Assembly (NCBI GenBank): GCA_016124255.1 | Contig: WGOB01000014.1 | Span: forward strand, 1-64,000 | DNA length: 64,000 bases | Direction: 5' to 3' | From: Alphaproteobacteria bacterium | Lineage (GTDB): Bacteria > Pseudomonadota > Alphaproteobacteria > Caulobacterales > Aquidulcibacteraceae | Shown here: piece after piece, positions 41,444 through 51,847 of the stretch | Layout of the letters: every line of letters begins with the position of its first letter | How positions within the stretch are numbered: position 1 is the stretch's first letter | Position numbers and translations under genes: made by a program | The notes under the pieces: generated by a model | Seen by the model: the letters and a program-made list of their open reading frames with translations, nothing else | What the model was told of the DNA's origin: nothing | Database searches by the model: none

Positions 41444-42142
41444 ATGCGACGCGCTGACCGCCTCTTCCAAATCATCCAATCGCTGCGGCGCGCCCGCGGA
41501 CCGATTACCGCGGACGCGATCGCGGCCGAGTTGGAGACATCCAAACGCACGATCTACCGCGACATCGCCGCGCTGATCGGGCAGCGCGTGCCGATCCGCG
41601 GCGAGGCCGGCGTCGGTTATGTGCTGGACGACGGCTGCCACATGCCGCCGCTGATGCTGACCCCGGACGAGATCGAAGTCGCGGTGGTCGGCGCGCAATG
41701 GGTGCAAGGGCGCGCCGATCCGGCGCTTCGCCGCGCCGCCGCCGATCTCATCGCCAAGATTGCGGCGTCGGCGCCGGACCGGCTGCGCCCGCTGGTGCTG
41801 GAGCCGGCGGCGGCAGCGGCCCCGCCGTCGCGCGCGAACGCCGCCGACACCATCGACATGCCCCAGTTGCGCGCCTGGATCATCGCGGCGCGCAAGGTGC
41901 GCCTGGTGTATCGGGACGAGCGCGGCCAGCAGACGGAGCGAACGATCTGGCCGATCGCGATCGGCTATCTGGAAACCGTCCGCCATGTCGTGGCGTGGTG
42001 CGAGCTGCGTGGTGACTTCCGCCATTTCCGCGCCGACCGCATCGTCGATGCGGACTTTCTCGAGGATCGCATTCCTGAGCGGCCGGCTGCGCTGCGCCGG
42101 CGCTGGCGCCAGCAGGAGCTGGCCGCGCATCGCGCGCCCTAA
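41444..42142 (+). CDS. YafY-type HTH_11/WYL transcriptional regulator
   Basis: RADRLFQIIQSLRRARGPITADAIAAELETSKRTIYRDIAAL; C-terminal WYL-like region. Confidence 0.9.
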   Translation: MRRADRLFQIIQSLRRARGPITADAIAAELETSKRTIYRDIAALIGQRVPIRGEAGVGYVLDDGCHMPPLMLTPDEIEVAVVGAQWVQGRADPALRRAAADLIAKIAASAPDRLRPLVLEPAAAAAPPSRANAADTIDMPQLRAWIIAARKVRLVYRDERGQQTERTIWPIAIGYLETVRHVVAWCELRGDFRHFRADRIVDADFLEDRIPERPAALRRRWRQQELAAHRAP

Positions 42143-43104
42143 CCTTCCGTTTCGCGCGCCGCGGCGATCGCGCGCACGCGCCGGACGGCTTGCGCAGCGA
42201 TATCCGGGCGCAACCATTGCGGCATGTGGCCGACGCCGGGCAGGCAGATGAGTTCGGCGCTTTGCAGATCGGCGGCGAGATTGCGCGCGTGGATCTTCGG
42301 GCTGACGACGCGGTCCTTGTCCGCGGTGATGATCACCGTCGGCGACATGATCTCGGGATAGAGCGGGGCCTGGCGCGGATACTCGCGCTTGGTCGCGACC
42401 ACGTCGCACGCGCTGGCGCGGAACGCGCGTGGACGGAACGCGAGCGGCACCGCCGCTTGGCGTGCATAGTCCGGCGGCGGCTCGGCGGGCGCGAAGGTGT
42501 TGGCGATGGCGCCCTTCGCGGCGCCCGGCGCCAACAGCGGCACAAGCGTGCGGCAGAACAACGGGCCGACAAGCGGGCGCGCGGCGGTCTCCGCCCACCA
42601 GGCGTTCCCGCCGGGATAGGGATGGCTCGCGGGCGCCGTCAGAACGAGCCCGGTGACGAGGTCTGGCCGCAGGATGGCGATCCGCAAGCACACGCCGCAG
42701 CCGAGCGAATGCCCCACGAGCACTGCAGGGGCGGCGTTCTCGACTTCCAGGAGCCGGATGAAGGCCTCAGCCTGCACCGCGATCTTCTCCGCGTGCGGCA
42801 GGCGGGGGCTGTAGCCATAGCCGGGGCGATCAGCGAGCAGCAGGCGGTGGTCGTCCTCCAGCGCTGCAGCGAGCGCCAGGAACTCACGCGCGTTGGCGCT
42901 TGCGCCGTGGAGCAAAAGCACAGGCGGCGCATCGCCTGGTCCGCGATCGATGACATGGAGGGGGGTGCGCTGGCCCTGGAGCGCCACCATCCTGCCAAGC
43001 GGCGGAAACGCCGCCTCCACCTTGCGGGCATAGACGTTCGCGTTCTGCATCATCGCGATGATGATCGCCGCCAGCGCCGCCGCGGCGACGAGAAGCCAGA
43101 TCAC
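42139..43104 (-). CDS. alpha/beta hydrolase
   Basis: VLLLHGASANAREF; LVGHSLGCGVCLRIA; GVGHMPQW. Confidence 0.9.
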   Translation of the reverse strand: MIWLLVAAAALAAIIIAMMQNANVYARKVEAAFPPLGRMVALQGQRTPLHVIDRGPGDAPPVLLLHGASANAREFLALAAALEDDHRLLLADRPGYGYSPRLPHAEKIAVQAEAFIRLLEVENAAPAVLVGHSLGCGVCLRIAILRPDLVTGLVLTAPASHPYPGGNAWWAETAARPLVGPLFCRTLVPLLAPGAAKGAIANTFAPAEPPPDYARQAAVPLAFRPRAFRASACDVVATKREYPRQAPLYPEIMSPTVIITADKDRVVSPKIHARNLAADLQSAELICLPGVGHMPQWLRPDIAAQAVRRVRAIAAARETEG

Positions 43105-43652
43105 GCCTCGGCGCCGTCGATCAACGGCTCGAGCCGGCGCACGCCGCGGCGCGCCTCCTCGAAATACGGATGAACCTCAAGCGCGGCCCGGTACGCGCGC
43201 AGCGCAGAGCGGGTGCGGCCGAGATCCTCATAGATCAGCCCAAGCCCCGTGAGGGCGCCGAAATGGCGCGGCTCACGCTTCAGCGTCTCGTTGATCGCGG
43301 AAATCGCCCCGGCAAAATCCTGCTGGTCGTAAGCCAGGACGGCGCGGCGGTTCCAGGGCTCGGCGAAGTGGGGCGCCAGGTCGCTCGCCTCCGAGAGAAA
43401 CTCGACCGCGAGGCCGGCCTCGCCAGCGCTCTCAGCCTGCGCGGCGCGCTCCAGCAGGACGTCGACCGTTGCGGAGCCGGAATCCCGCCAACGGGCCCAG
43501 ATGCGCTCCTCAACCGCGCGCGCTTCGTCGGCGTCGGGGGCGGCGGCGAGCTCGGCAAACAGGCGATCAAGTTGCGGGTCGCGCGGCGCGTTCGCTGCGC
43601 CGCTGCAGGCGACAAGCAGAAACAGGGAGAGAATCGCTGCGAGAACGCGCAT
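43101..43652 (-). CDS. TPR-containing lipoprotein
   Basis: MRVLAAILSLFLLVACSG lipobox; TPR-like repeats. Confidence 0.78.
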   Translation of the reverse strand: MRVLAAILSLFLLVACSGAANAPRDPQLDRLFAELAAAPDADEARAVEERIWARWRDSGSATVDVLLERAAQAESAGEAGLAVEFLSEASDLAPHFAEPWNRRAVLAYDQQDFAGAISAINETLKREPRHFGALTGLGLIYEDLGRTRSALRAYRAALEVHPYFEEARRGVRRLEPLIDGAEA

Positions 43653-43739
43653 CGGAGCGGGACGAATAAACGAATTCGCGCGGTCGCGCGAGGCGACGAT
43701 GCAGGATTCAGCGTGAAAATTTGGGCGGGATCGTTGCGC

Positions 43740-43865
43740 TCAGCCCTGCTTGGCCTTGTAGCGCGGATCAACCTTGTTGATCACGTACACGCGGCCCTTT
43801 CGGCGCACCACGCGGCAGGCGCGGTGGCGCGCCTTGAGCGACTTCAGGGAGCTTTTGACTTTCAT
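43740..43865 (-). CDS. rpmJ: 50S ribosomal protein L36
   Basis: Reverse-strand translation [41 protein letters not shown]; below the ORF track's apparent size cutoff. Confidence 0.95.
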   Translation of the reverse strand: MKVKSSLKSLKARHRACRVVRRKGRVYVINKVDPRYKAKQG

Positions 43866-44045
43866 GGCGCGGGCCGCAGGTCCGAAATTTGGAAGCGGGG
43901 GAAATAAAGGCGCGGCGGCGGGAAGTCAAACCCCGCGATTGATCATGCGATTGATTCAGGGCGCAACGGCGACCATAACGCGCGCGCCCGACCGGTTGAG
44001 GCGCCGGCTCGGGGTGGGCGGGTCATCCGCTCGCCGGGGATATAT

Positions 44046-45245
44046 TTGAGCGCCAATCCAGCCGCCGCCCGTCCCGCCCGCGCGCTCGCGTTCGCGACGC
44101 TCGCCGCCGGCGCCGTATTGGGACTCGGGGGGACAGACCTCGTTCTGCCCGCGGTCCCGAGCCTTCCGTCGGCGCTCGGCGGCACCCCCGGCCAGGCGCA
44201 GCTGGTGCTCGCGGCCTACGTCGCCGGTTCCGGGGCGGGGTTATTGCTGTTCGGCGAACTCGGCGCGCGGTTCGACCAGCGGCTGCTCCTGATCGGCTCG
44301 CTTCTCGGCTTCAGCGCCTTATCGACTGCGGCCGCCTATGCGCCGGATCTGGAGGCGCTGATCGCGCTGCGCGCCGGGCAGGGCGCGGCGGGGGCAGCGG
44401 CCGCCGTCTTCGCGCCGGGCATGCTGCGCGCGAGCTTCGATGCGCCCGGGGCCGTGAAGGCCATCGGCCTTCTCGGCAGCATCGAATCCCTGACGCCAGC
44501 GCTGGCGCCGATCGCTGGCGTCTGGCTGCTCGCCATCGGCGGATGGCGGGCGTCGTTTGCCGTGCTTGCGATCGGCGCGGCGCTATTGGCCGCGGCCGTC
44601 TTCGCGCTGCGCGGGCGTCTTCCGCGGATCGAGACCCGGGTTTTGGGCGGAGGCTATGGCCGCCTCCTGATCTCCCCGGTGTATCTCCGATATGCGCTGA
44701 GCCAGGCGTTCACACTCGGCGGCCTATTAACCTTCGTCTTCGGCGCGCCGGCGGTGATGACCGGCCCGCTCGGCCTCACGCTCACGGACTTCATCGTGAT
44801 GCAGGTCTCGGGGATCATGTTTTTCATCCTCGGCGCTAATCTCGCCGGCGCGATGGCGTCACGCTTTGGTGCGGAGCGGATGATCTTTGTGGGCAGTGCG
44901 GTTTCGGCAGCCGGGGCCGTGGCGCTCCTGGCTTACGGCGTGGCTGGCGGCGGCGGCGTGCTGGCGATCACCATCCTCTGGGTCCCGGTCAATCTCGGGC
45001 TCGGCTTGCGCGGACCGCCGGGGTTCTTCCGCGCGGTTCAGGCGGCGCGCGGCGACGACGCGCGCGGCGTGGCGCTGGTGATCCTGGCGATCCTGCTGAC
45101 GACAGCGGCGGGAACCGCGGCGGCTGCGCCGTTCATCACGCTCGGGCTGGCGCCGCTGGCGGGGATTGCTGCGATGATCTCCTGCGCCAGCGTGCTTGTC
45201 CTCATGGCGCTGCCTCGCCTCCCGCGCGAGGCTGCCGGCCCCTGA
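44046..45245 (+). CDS. MFS transporter (Bcr/CflA-like)
   Basis: TDLVLPAVPSLPSALGGTPGQAQLVLAAYVAGSGAGLLLFGELGARFDQR. Confidence 0.83.
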   Translation: MSANPAAARPARALAFATLAAGAVLGLGGTDLVLPAVPSLPSALGGTPGQAQLVLAAYVAGSGAGLLLFGELGARFDQRLLLIGSLLGFSALSTAAAYAPDLEALIALRAGQGAAGAAAAVFAPGMLRASFDAPGAVKAIGLLGSIESLTPALAPIAGVWLLAIGGWRASFAVLAIGAALLAAAVFALRGRLPRIETRVLGGGYGRLLISPVYLRYALSQAFTLGGLLTFVFGAPAVMTGPLGLTLTDFIVMQVSGIMFFILGANLAGAMASRFGAERMIFVGSAVSAAGAVALLAYGVAGGGGVLAITILWVPVNLGLGLRGPPGFFRAVQAARGDDARGVALVILAILLTTAAGTAAAAPFITLGLAPLAGIAAMISCASVLVLMALPRLPREAAGP

Positions 45246-45330
45246 AACGCCTCAAAGGCGCGGCAGCACCCGTTTTGCATGCCAAGCGTTCTTTCGGGAC
45301 AGGGCGCGGCGGGGCGGAGACGAGGACGCG

Positions 45331-46890
45331 ATGGGGTCGACCAACGTTCGGGCGCGAGCGCCCTTTTCTTTTGTCCGCGGCGCGGCGCTTGCGGCGGCGA
45401 TCCTTGCCGCAGGGGCGGGGGCGGCGTGCGCACAGCCGCCGCCGCCGGTGCAGTCGATCCCGCCGATCGATTTCGCCACCTCCGGGGACGCCGGCTTCGA
45501 CGCATGGCGCAGCGGCTTTGCCCTTCGCGCGCTGGCGGACGGCCGCTCGCGTGAGACGGTGACGAGGCTACTCAGCGGCTTGCGGCCCGAACAGCGGATC
45601 ATCGACCTCGATCGCTGCCAGCCTGAATTCACGTCCGCGGTTTGGGATTATATCGATCGCGCCGTCTCCACGACGCGGATCGTGACAGGGCGGTCGTTGC
45701 GGCGCGACAACGCCGCGCTCTTAGACGCGGTCGAGGCGCGCTTCGGCGTCGACGCCGACATCATCGCCGGCATCTGGGCGATGGAGACGAACTTCGGAAC
45801 CTATCCGCTCGAGTACAATGCGCCCGCGGCGCTGGCGACGCTCGCATTCGAGGGCCGCCGGCGCGCGCAATTCGAAACCTATCTGCTCGCGTTGATCGAA
45901 ATGGTCGATCGCGGCTACGCCGGCGACGCCGAATTGCGTTCGTCCTGGGCCGGCGCGCTGGGCCAGCCGCAATTCATGCCCGACGTCTATCTTTCGCTCG
46001 CCGCCGATTGGGACGGCGATGGACGGCGCGACATCTGGGGCAATCGCGGCGACGTGCTCGCCTCGATCGGCAATTATCTCGCGCAGCGCGGCTGGCGCCG
46101 CGGCGAGCCGATCTTCGAAGAAGTGTCGGCGCCGCCGGGTTTCGACTACGCCACTGCGGACGCGGTGATGCGCGACGTGCAAGCGTGGGCGGCGATGGGG
46201 ATACGCCCGATGAACGGCGGCGCGTTCTCGCAGGACCGCATGCTGCAGCAGGCCCAGCTCTTCCTGCCCGCCGGCGCGCAGGGACCGAAGCTTTTGCTCT
46301 ATCCGAATTTCCAGGTCATCAAGCGGTACAACAATTCAGATCGCTATGCGCTCTCGGTGGCGATGCTCGCACGCGCATTCGAAGGCGGGCCGGCGTCGCT
46401 GGCGGCCGAATGGCCGCGACGGCTGGGGCATCTCAATCGCGACGAGATCATCGAGTTGCAGACATTGCTCAACGCGCAGGGTTTCAACGCCGGCTCGATC
46501 GACGGGCAGTTCGGCACGCAGACGCGCACCGCCGTGCGCTCTTTCCAAAGCGCGCGGGGCCTCCCGGCGGACGGCTATCCGACGAACGCGCTGTTGCAGT
46601 CTTTGCGCAGCGGCGGCGCGCCCGCCTCTGTTGCGGCGCCGGCTTCCGCAACTGCGCCGGAGCCTGAAAGCTACGGCCCGCCGAGCGGGCGTGCGTTGCG
46701 CGTCGCTGAAGTGCGGGAATTGCAGCGGCTGCTGCAGCGCCTGGGCTATGAGCCCGGCCGCGCGGATGGGTCTGTGGGGCCGCGTACGCGCGAGGCGATC
46801 GCCGCGTTCGAGCGCAGCGTCGGCCGACGCGTCACGGGCGCCGCCACCGCGCCGGTCTTGACCGCCGCGCGCCGCGCAGCACGCCGCTAA
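45331..46890 (+). CDS. lytic murein transglycosylase (MltB-like) with two peptidoglycan-binding domains
   Basis: IIAGIWAMETNFGTY; GALGQPQFMPDVYL; two PGB repeats. Confidence 0.92.
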   Translation: MGSTNVRARAPFSFVRGAALAAAILAAGAGAACAQPPPPVQSIPPIDFATSGDAGFDAWRSGFALRALADGRSRETVTRLLSGLRPEQRIIDLDRCQPEFTSAVWDYIDRAVSTTRIVTGRSLRRDNAALLDAVEARFGVDADIIAGIWAMETNFGTYPLEYNAPAALATLAFEGRRRAQFETYLLALIEMVDRGYAGDAELRSSWAGALGQPQFMPDVYLSLAADWDGDGRRDIWGNRGDVLASIGNYLAQRGWRRGEPIFEEVSAPPGFDYATADAVMRDVQAWAAMGIRPMNGGAFSQDRMLQQAQLFLPAGAQGPKLLLYPNFQVIKRYNNSDRYALSVAMLARAFEGGPASLAAEWPRRLGHLNRDEIIELQTLLNAQGFNAGSIDGQFGTQTRTAVRSFQSARGLPADGYPTNALLQSLRSGGAPASVAAPASATAPEPESYGPPSGRALRVAEVRELQRLLQRLGYEPGRADGSVGPRTREAIAAFERSVGRRVTGAATAPVLTAARRAARR

Positions 46891-46893
46891 GCT

Positions 46894-47634
46894 TTAGAGT
46901 CTTGCGGCTGCGAGGATCGGGCCGGCGTCCGGCGCTTGAAGGATCAGCGCAGAGGAAAGAGTCGATTCGCTGGCGACGGGGATCGGCGCGGCGAGCGCGT
47001 CGCCGGTCCAGCGCCCGAGGATCGTCAGTTCACGCACGATGAAGCGATGCGGCAGGGTGCGGCCGGCGTTCTCGCCGCGCGCGATCGGGACGTCGCGCGC
47101 GTTCGGATCGTAGCGGACGAGGAGAAGATCGGCGCCGCCGTCGGGCGCGGCGCCCGCGGGCACGAGCGCGCGGCCATCGGAGACGCTCAGAGCAGGCCCC
47201 TGAAGCGGCGCTGCATCCGCAATCGCGCGCGTCAATTCTGCGCTGTTCTGGCCGACGAGGTCGCGCGCGCCGTTGATCACGACCTGCGGCGTGAACGGCG
47301 CGCGGTGGCCGAGCGCGCGCGCGTAGGCGCGCTGCCGCTGCGTGTAGGCGGGCGTCGCGAACGTGTCGGGCCAGCCGAGATGATCCCAATAATCGACCGA
47401 GAACGAGAGGGCGAGCACATCGGCGCGGCCAGCCAGCGCGTTGACGTTGGCGTTCGCCGGCGGGCAGGACGAGCATCCCTGGCTCTGGAAGAGTTCGACG
47501 ACCACCAGGCCCGCCTGCGCGGGCGCGGGCGGCGTCTGGGCGTCCGCGGCGCGGCCGCGCGGGAAGAGCAGCGCCGCCGCCGCGACGATGAGCGCCAGTG
47601 TTGCAGCGAGCGCGATCAGCGAACTTGCTTTCAT
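46894..47634 (-). CDS. DUF1223-family thioredoxin-like protein
   Basis: VVELFQSQGCSSCPPANANVNALAGRADVLALSFSVDYWDHLGWPD. Confidence 0.88.
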   Translation of the reverse strand: MKASSLIALAATLALIVAAAALLFPRGRAADAQTPPAPAQAGLVVVELFQSQGCSSCPPANANVNALAGRADVLALSFSVDYWDHLGWPDTFATPAYTQRQRAYARALGHRAPFTPQVVINGARDLVGQNSAELTRAIADAAPLQGPALSVSDGRALVPAGAAPDGGADLLLVRYDPNARDVPIARGENAGRTLPHRFIVRELTILGRWTGDALAAPIPVASESTLSSALILQAPDAGPILAAARL

Positions 47635-47672
47635 CCTTCAGGCATACGCGGGGCGGCGCGCATCGTTACGCG

Positions 47673-49448
47673 TCATTGCGGCCCGTCGAGCGCCTCATAG
47701 GTCACCAGCGTGAAACGCGCTTGTTCGACCGCCCGCATCCGCTGCGCGGTGACGCCGTGCAGGCTTTCGTCCCAGGCGGTCCATCGGTCGATGAACGCGC
47801 TTGCGGCGGCGCGGTCTCCGTTGCGCTGCAGCGCCAGGACCTCGCGCAGGAGCGAGTCCACAGCGTCGGGATAGCGCGCGTAATCGATCGCGAGGGCGCC
47901 GTCCTCGAACCGCAGGAGGCCGCGGTCCAAGAACCAGTTCCACTGGATCAGCTGCATCGTCTGGTAGGGTTGCGCGCGGCGCGGGCGGTTTTTCTGCAAC
48001 ACGCGCCGGACGCCCGACGCGTAGATCGAGCGCAGCTGCGCATCGGAGAAAAGCCCGCGCGCGTGCAGCATGCGCGCTGCGAACAGCGAGACGAGATCGG
48101 CCTTCATCTCTTCGAGGAGGTCGGCGTTGTCCTCCAGCGCGACATCGAGATCGCGTCCGTCGGCGGTCTGGTCGACGCCAAGATAATGCCCGATCTCATG
48201 CCACAGCGTGCGGTAGAAGCCGCCGTCGAGCGTGAGATCGCCTTGGTGCGCGGCCGCGACCGCGGCGTTGAACTCGCGCTCGGTGTTGGCGAAGAGGGTG
48301 GGGCTGCGCAGGATGTTGCCGCGCATCAGGATCGTGCGTCCGTATTGGCGCGCAAGATAAGCTTCGTTCGGCAGGATGGTCGCGGTGTTGGTCCCGCGCG
48401 CCTGCCCGAAATCGGCGATGACATTGTAGACCGCCACGGGAATGGCGGAGCGCACCTCCTTGTGCGCGTCATAGGGGAGCGCGTTCTCGATGTCCTGGAT
48501 GCCGTCGATAGCGCGCGCCAGCTCGCGGGTTGCGTCTTCGTCGCGCTGGAGCAGCGAGAGCGAGAAGAACGCCTTCACCCCGAAGAGCGAGTCGTCATAG
48601 GTCTCATAGGCGCCGATCTGGGCGTTGAGCGCGCCGGTGAAGCGGCCCGTCACCCACGCCGCGTCGCCGCCTTCGTAATCGTCGGCAAGGAGGTCGCGGG
48701 CGCGCAGGCGGAGGTAGCGCGCGAACGCAGGGTCGCCAGCCTCGATGTGCGCCGCAGCCGCATTTAAATGTCCGTACACGGCCATGATATCATCGGCGTA
48801 GGCGACCGCGTGCGGCACACTGATGTATTGCTCGGAAGATTGCAGGCGCGCCCGCAGGCCGGGATGCAGCGTTTCGAGCGCGGGATGACGATCAAGCGCG
48901 GCGAGCGCGGCGGTGACCGCATCGCGCGTCGCGTTGCGCACCACGGCGCGCGTGCTGAGGATCTCGTCGCGGCGGCCGGGATTGGCGGCGAAGAACGCGT
49001 CGAACGCCTCCCGCGTCGCGCCATGCGGATAGACGTTCTTGCCCGCGGCCTCGGGCACGATCGTCAGGATCGGCCGGCGCTCGTTCTCAAGCGTCGTCGC
49101 GATCGGGCCGCTCATGACGCGGAACAGCGTGCGGAGATCGCCGCGGGCTTGCGGCGCGGAGAGATACGCCTGTGCCGCGCGCGCTTGGGGATGGCGTTGT
49201 TCGAGATAGAGCGCGTGCATGATTTCGCCCGCGGCGAGAAGCTCGCGGACAGCCGCTTCTTCCCCAGCGGAGAGCGTTCCCGCTGGGCGCGGGAGATGCA
49301 GCGTCTGCGTCCGCTGAAGGATCGGCGCAGTCTCGGCTTCGGTCATGGCCGGCGCCATCGCGCTGCGTTCGGCGGGCGCGCCGGACTGGGCGAAGGCGTT
49401 GGAAGCGACAAGGGCGAGCGCGGCCAGCGCTGTCAGGATCGTTCGCAT
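47673..49448 (-). CDS. secreted Zn-peptidase-like protein, possibly M49-related
   Basis: Signal peptide; TLWHEIGHYLGVD and ADLLEEMKADLVSL resemble M49 zinc-site motifs. Confidence 0.6.
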   Translation of the reverse strand: MRTILTALAALALVASNAFAQSGAPAERSAMAPAMTEAETAPILQRTQTLHLPRPAGTLSAGEEAAVRELLAAGEIMHALYLEQRHPQARAAQAYLSAPQARGDLRTLFRVMSGPIATTLENERRPILTIVPEAAGKNVYPHGATREAFDAFFAANPGRRDEILSTRAVVRNATRDAVTAALAALDRHPALETLHPGLRARLQSSEQYISVPHAVAYADDIMAVYGHLNAAAAHIEAGDPAFARYLRLRARDLLADDYEGGDAAWVTGRFTGALNAQIGAYETYDDSLFGVKAFFSLSLLQRDEDATRELARAIDGIQDIENALPYDAHKEVRSAIPVAVYNVIADFGQARGTNTATILPNEAYLARQYGRTILMRGNILRSPTLFANTEREFNAAVAAAHQGDLTLDGGFYRTLWHEIGHYLGVDQTADGRDLDVALEDNADLLEEMKADLVSLFAARMLHARGLFSDAQLRSIYASGVRRVLQKNRPRRAQPYQTMQLIQWNWFLDRGLLRFEDGALAIDYARYPDAVDSLLREVLALQRNGDRAAASAFIDRWTAWDESLHGVTAQRMRAVEQARFTLVTYEALDGPQ

Positions 49449-49527
49449 GCCGATGGTTTAGCAAAGACGCCGGGCGATGACACGCGCTTCGCCCGCGAGG
49501 AGGGAGTTGGTTCGTCGGAAGGGCGCG

Positions 49528-50817
49528 TCAGCTCGTCGGATCGATCGTGTGCGGCGGCGCCGGCGCGGCCTCGATCGTCTTCAGCCGCCGTGAGCGGAGC
49601 ACGAACACCGTCATCGCGATAGCGATGGCAAGCGAGATCGTCAGCGGCGCCAGCTCGTGAAGATAATCATACGCGACCCCGCCGGTGATCGGCGAGATCA
49701 CGAAGCCCGCGCCATTGACAGCCACGACGAGCCCGGCGGCGGCGCCTTGTTCCTGCGGCGTGACCGCCATCGAACCGCCGCCGGCGAATCCCGGCCGGCC
49801 GAGCCCAAAGCCGATCCCCATGATGAATTGCGAGACGATAAGCCCGCCGAGATTCAGCGAAATCATCTGCAACACGATGCCGGCCGCGACCAAAGCGCCG
49901 CCGACGCTCATCAGCATCGACGAGCGCCAATTGAGACGCGGGATCAGCGCCATCTGCGTGGCCAGCAGTGCGAGCGCGCCGATCATGAAGCCCGCGCTCG
50001 CCTGTTCGGCCGCTGCGCGTCCGCTCACGCCGAGACGGTCCATCAGATAGAGCGTGTAGGTCTGCTGGATGGTCCCTGTCAGGATCGAGATTGCGAAGCC
50101 ATAGATCAGAAACGGCGCCAGCCTGTCGTCGGTCGCCAGGCGCCAGGAATCGATCCATCGCGCGCGTTCGCGCGGCGCCGGCGGCTTGGTCGGCTCCGGC
50201 AGGTAGCGCCATGTCAGCCACGCCGAAGCGCTCGCGAGCACGAAGGTGAAGATGAGCGGGAAGACGAGCCCGAAGCGTCCTGCGAGCACGGCGCAGATGG
50301 CTGGCCCCACGGTTGCGCCGAGCGCGAAGGCGGCTGTGAGCGCCGCGATCCGTTCGGTGCGCTGTGAGGGCGTCGAGCGGTCGGCGACGTAGGCTTGCGC
50401 GGCGGGACTGGTGGCGGACCCCACCGCGCCAAAGATCGCGCGCGAGAGAATGAGCGCGACGAAGAGTGCGGCGCCCGTCAACCAGCCGGCGCGCCCAATC
50501 ATCACCACCAGCGCAAACATCGCCATCGACAGCGCATAGGCTGCGAGCCCCAGCGCGATGATCGGCTTGCGCCCGACCTCGTCGCTGCGGCGGCCCCAGA
50601 ACGGGCTCGCGAACACCCAGAACAGCGCCGACAGCGAGAAGATCCAGCCGAGGCTCGCATCGCGCAGCCCAAGCTCGCGCGCCAGCGGCGGCAGAAGTGG
50701 CTGCAGCATTGAGTTGCCCGCGCCGATCACCAGAAGCGCGGCGTAGAGCAGCCGGTAGGTCTGCCCGGCCTCGGGCGCAGGGGCCGGGCTTGGCGGTGTC
50801 GATGCAGGAGCGGCCAT
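49528..50817 (-). CDS. MFS transporter
   Basis: FASPFWGRRSDEVGRKPIIALGLAAYALS; 12-TM pattern. Confidence 0.88.
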   Translation of the reverse strand: MAAPASTPPSPAPAPEAGQTYRLLYAALLVIGAGNSMLQPLLPPLARELGLRDASLGWIFSLSALFWVFASPFWGRRSDEVGRKPIIALGLAAYALSMAMFALVVMIGRAGWLTGAALFVALILSRAIFGAVGSATSPAAQAYVADRSTPSQRTERIAALTAAFALGATVGPAICAVLAGRFGLVFPLIFTFVLASASAWLTWRYLPEPTKPPAPRERARWIDSWRLATDDRLAPFLIYGFAISILTGTIQQTYTLYLMDRLGVSGRAAAEQASAGFMIGALALLATQMALIPRLNWRSSMLMSVGGALVAAGIVLQMISLNLGGLIVSQFIMGIGFGLGRPGFAGGGSMAVTPQEQGAAAGLVVAVNGAGFVISPITGGVAYDYLHELAPLTISLAIAIAMTVFVLRSRRLKTIEAAPAPPHTIDPTS

Positions 50818-50909
50818 GAGAAAGCGGCCCTCCCGCGTAGTGCAGGTCGCGGTCCAGGGGAAGCCGGCGAAAACGCAGAGCGCGTCCGCGCTGGCTTAGA
50901 TCTTGTGCG

Positions 50910-51458
50910 TCAGGCTGGTTGCAGAGCGGTCGGACGATCGAGGGGCCAGCGTTCGATCCGGCAGCGCGCCGGCGTCATCAGCGCCGTCAGCGGGCTCATC
51001 ATCAGCACCATACGGCCGGAGAAGGCGGGCTTGCCGGTCTCGGCCAGCGCCTTGAGGTTTCCCGTGATGAACGCGCCGCCCTGGGCCATCGCCTTTTCGG
51101 TCTGCGTACCGGCGGGCACGTTTTCGGTGATGAGGGAGAATTCGACGCCATCGGGCGTCTCCTTGAGTTCATAGCGCACTACGCAGGGGGCGTCGTTGAA
51201 CTGGGTGAATTTGAACGTGTGCGCGTACCGATGCGGCGGCGCGAACTCCAGCACCTCGCCGACCACCGCCGCGAACTTGCGGTCGCGCGAGACCATGCGC
51301 ATGCGGCCTCCGGCGCGAAGCGGGCCGCCATTGGTTTCACACACGGCGCCGAAGAAGAACGGCAGCACCTCGTCCGTCTTCACCAGCGTGGACCAGACGG
51401 TCTCGATCGGCGCCTTGATCAATACTTTGTAGACGGCTTTGTCGGCGGGCTCTGTCAT
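50910..51458 (-). CDS. SRPBCC/AHSA1-family protein
   Basis: VYKVLIKAPIETVWSTLVKTDEVLPFFFG. Confidence 0.85.
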   Translation of the reverse strand: MTEPADKAVYKVLIKAPIETVWSTLVKTDEVLPFFFGAVCETNGGPLRAGGRMRMVSRDRKFAAVVGEVLEFAPPHRYAHTFKFTQFNDAPCVVRYELKETPDGVEFSLITENVPAGTQTEKAMAQGGAFITGNLKALAETGKPAFSGRMVLMMSPLTALMTPARCRIERWPLDRPTALQPA

Positions 51459-51829
51459 TCGTCATTCTCCGTGGGCTTCGCGTTCTTTCGGGCATCCTGT
51501 TGCGCGGCGTGCTCGGCGGCGTATTTGAGCGCGGTCGCGCGGCCGGCCCAGTAGTCCGCGTACTGATCGATCCAGCGGTCATAGATCATGCGGATGGGCG
51601 CGGCGTTCAGATAGAGCCGCCGGGTGCGGCCGTCCTTCTGGGAGACGACGAGGCCCGCCGCCTCCAGCACGGCAAGATGGTTCATCACCGCGATCCGGGA
51701 GACGTCGAAGTGGCGGGCGAGTTCGCCGACACCCCGGCCAGGCGCTGCGCGCACCAGATCCAGGATCGCGCGGCGGGTTGCGTGCGCGAGCGCGTGGAAA
51801 GCGCCATCCATCTGGGAATCTGTAGTCAT
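51455..51829 (-). CDS. ArsR-family transcriptional regulator
   Basis: ALAHATRRAILDLVRAAPGRGVGELARHFDVSRIAVMNHLAVLEAAGLV; 4-nt overlap with SRPBCC gene. Confidence 0.88.
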   Translation of the reverse strand: MTTDSQMDGAFHALAHATRRAILDLVRAAPGRGVGELARHFDVSRIAVMNHLAVLEAAGLVVSQKDGRTRRLYLNAAPIRMIYDRWIDQYADYWAGRATALKYAAEHAAQQDARKNAKPTENDE

Positions 51830-51847
51830 GTAATTACTTAATTACAT
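51828..51847. promoter_or_regulatory. inverted repeat ATGTAATTA-CT-TAATTACAT overlapping the ArsR start codon
   Basis: Perfect 9-bp arms. Confidence 0.75.
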
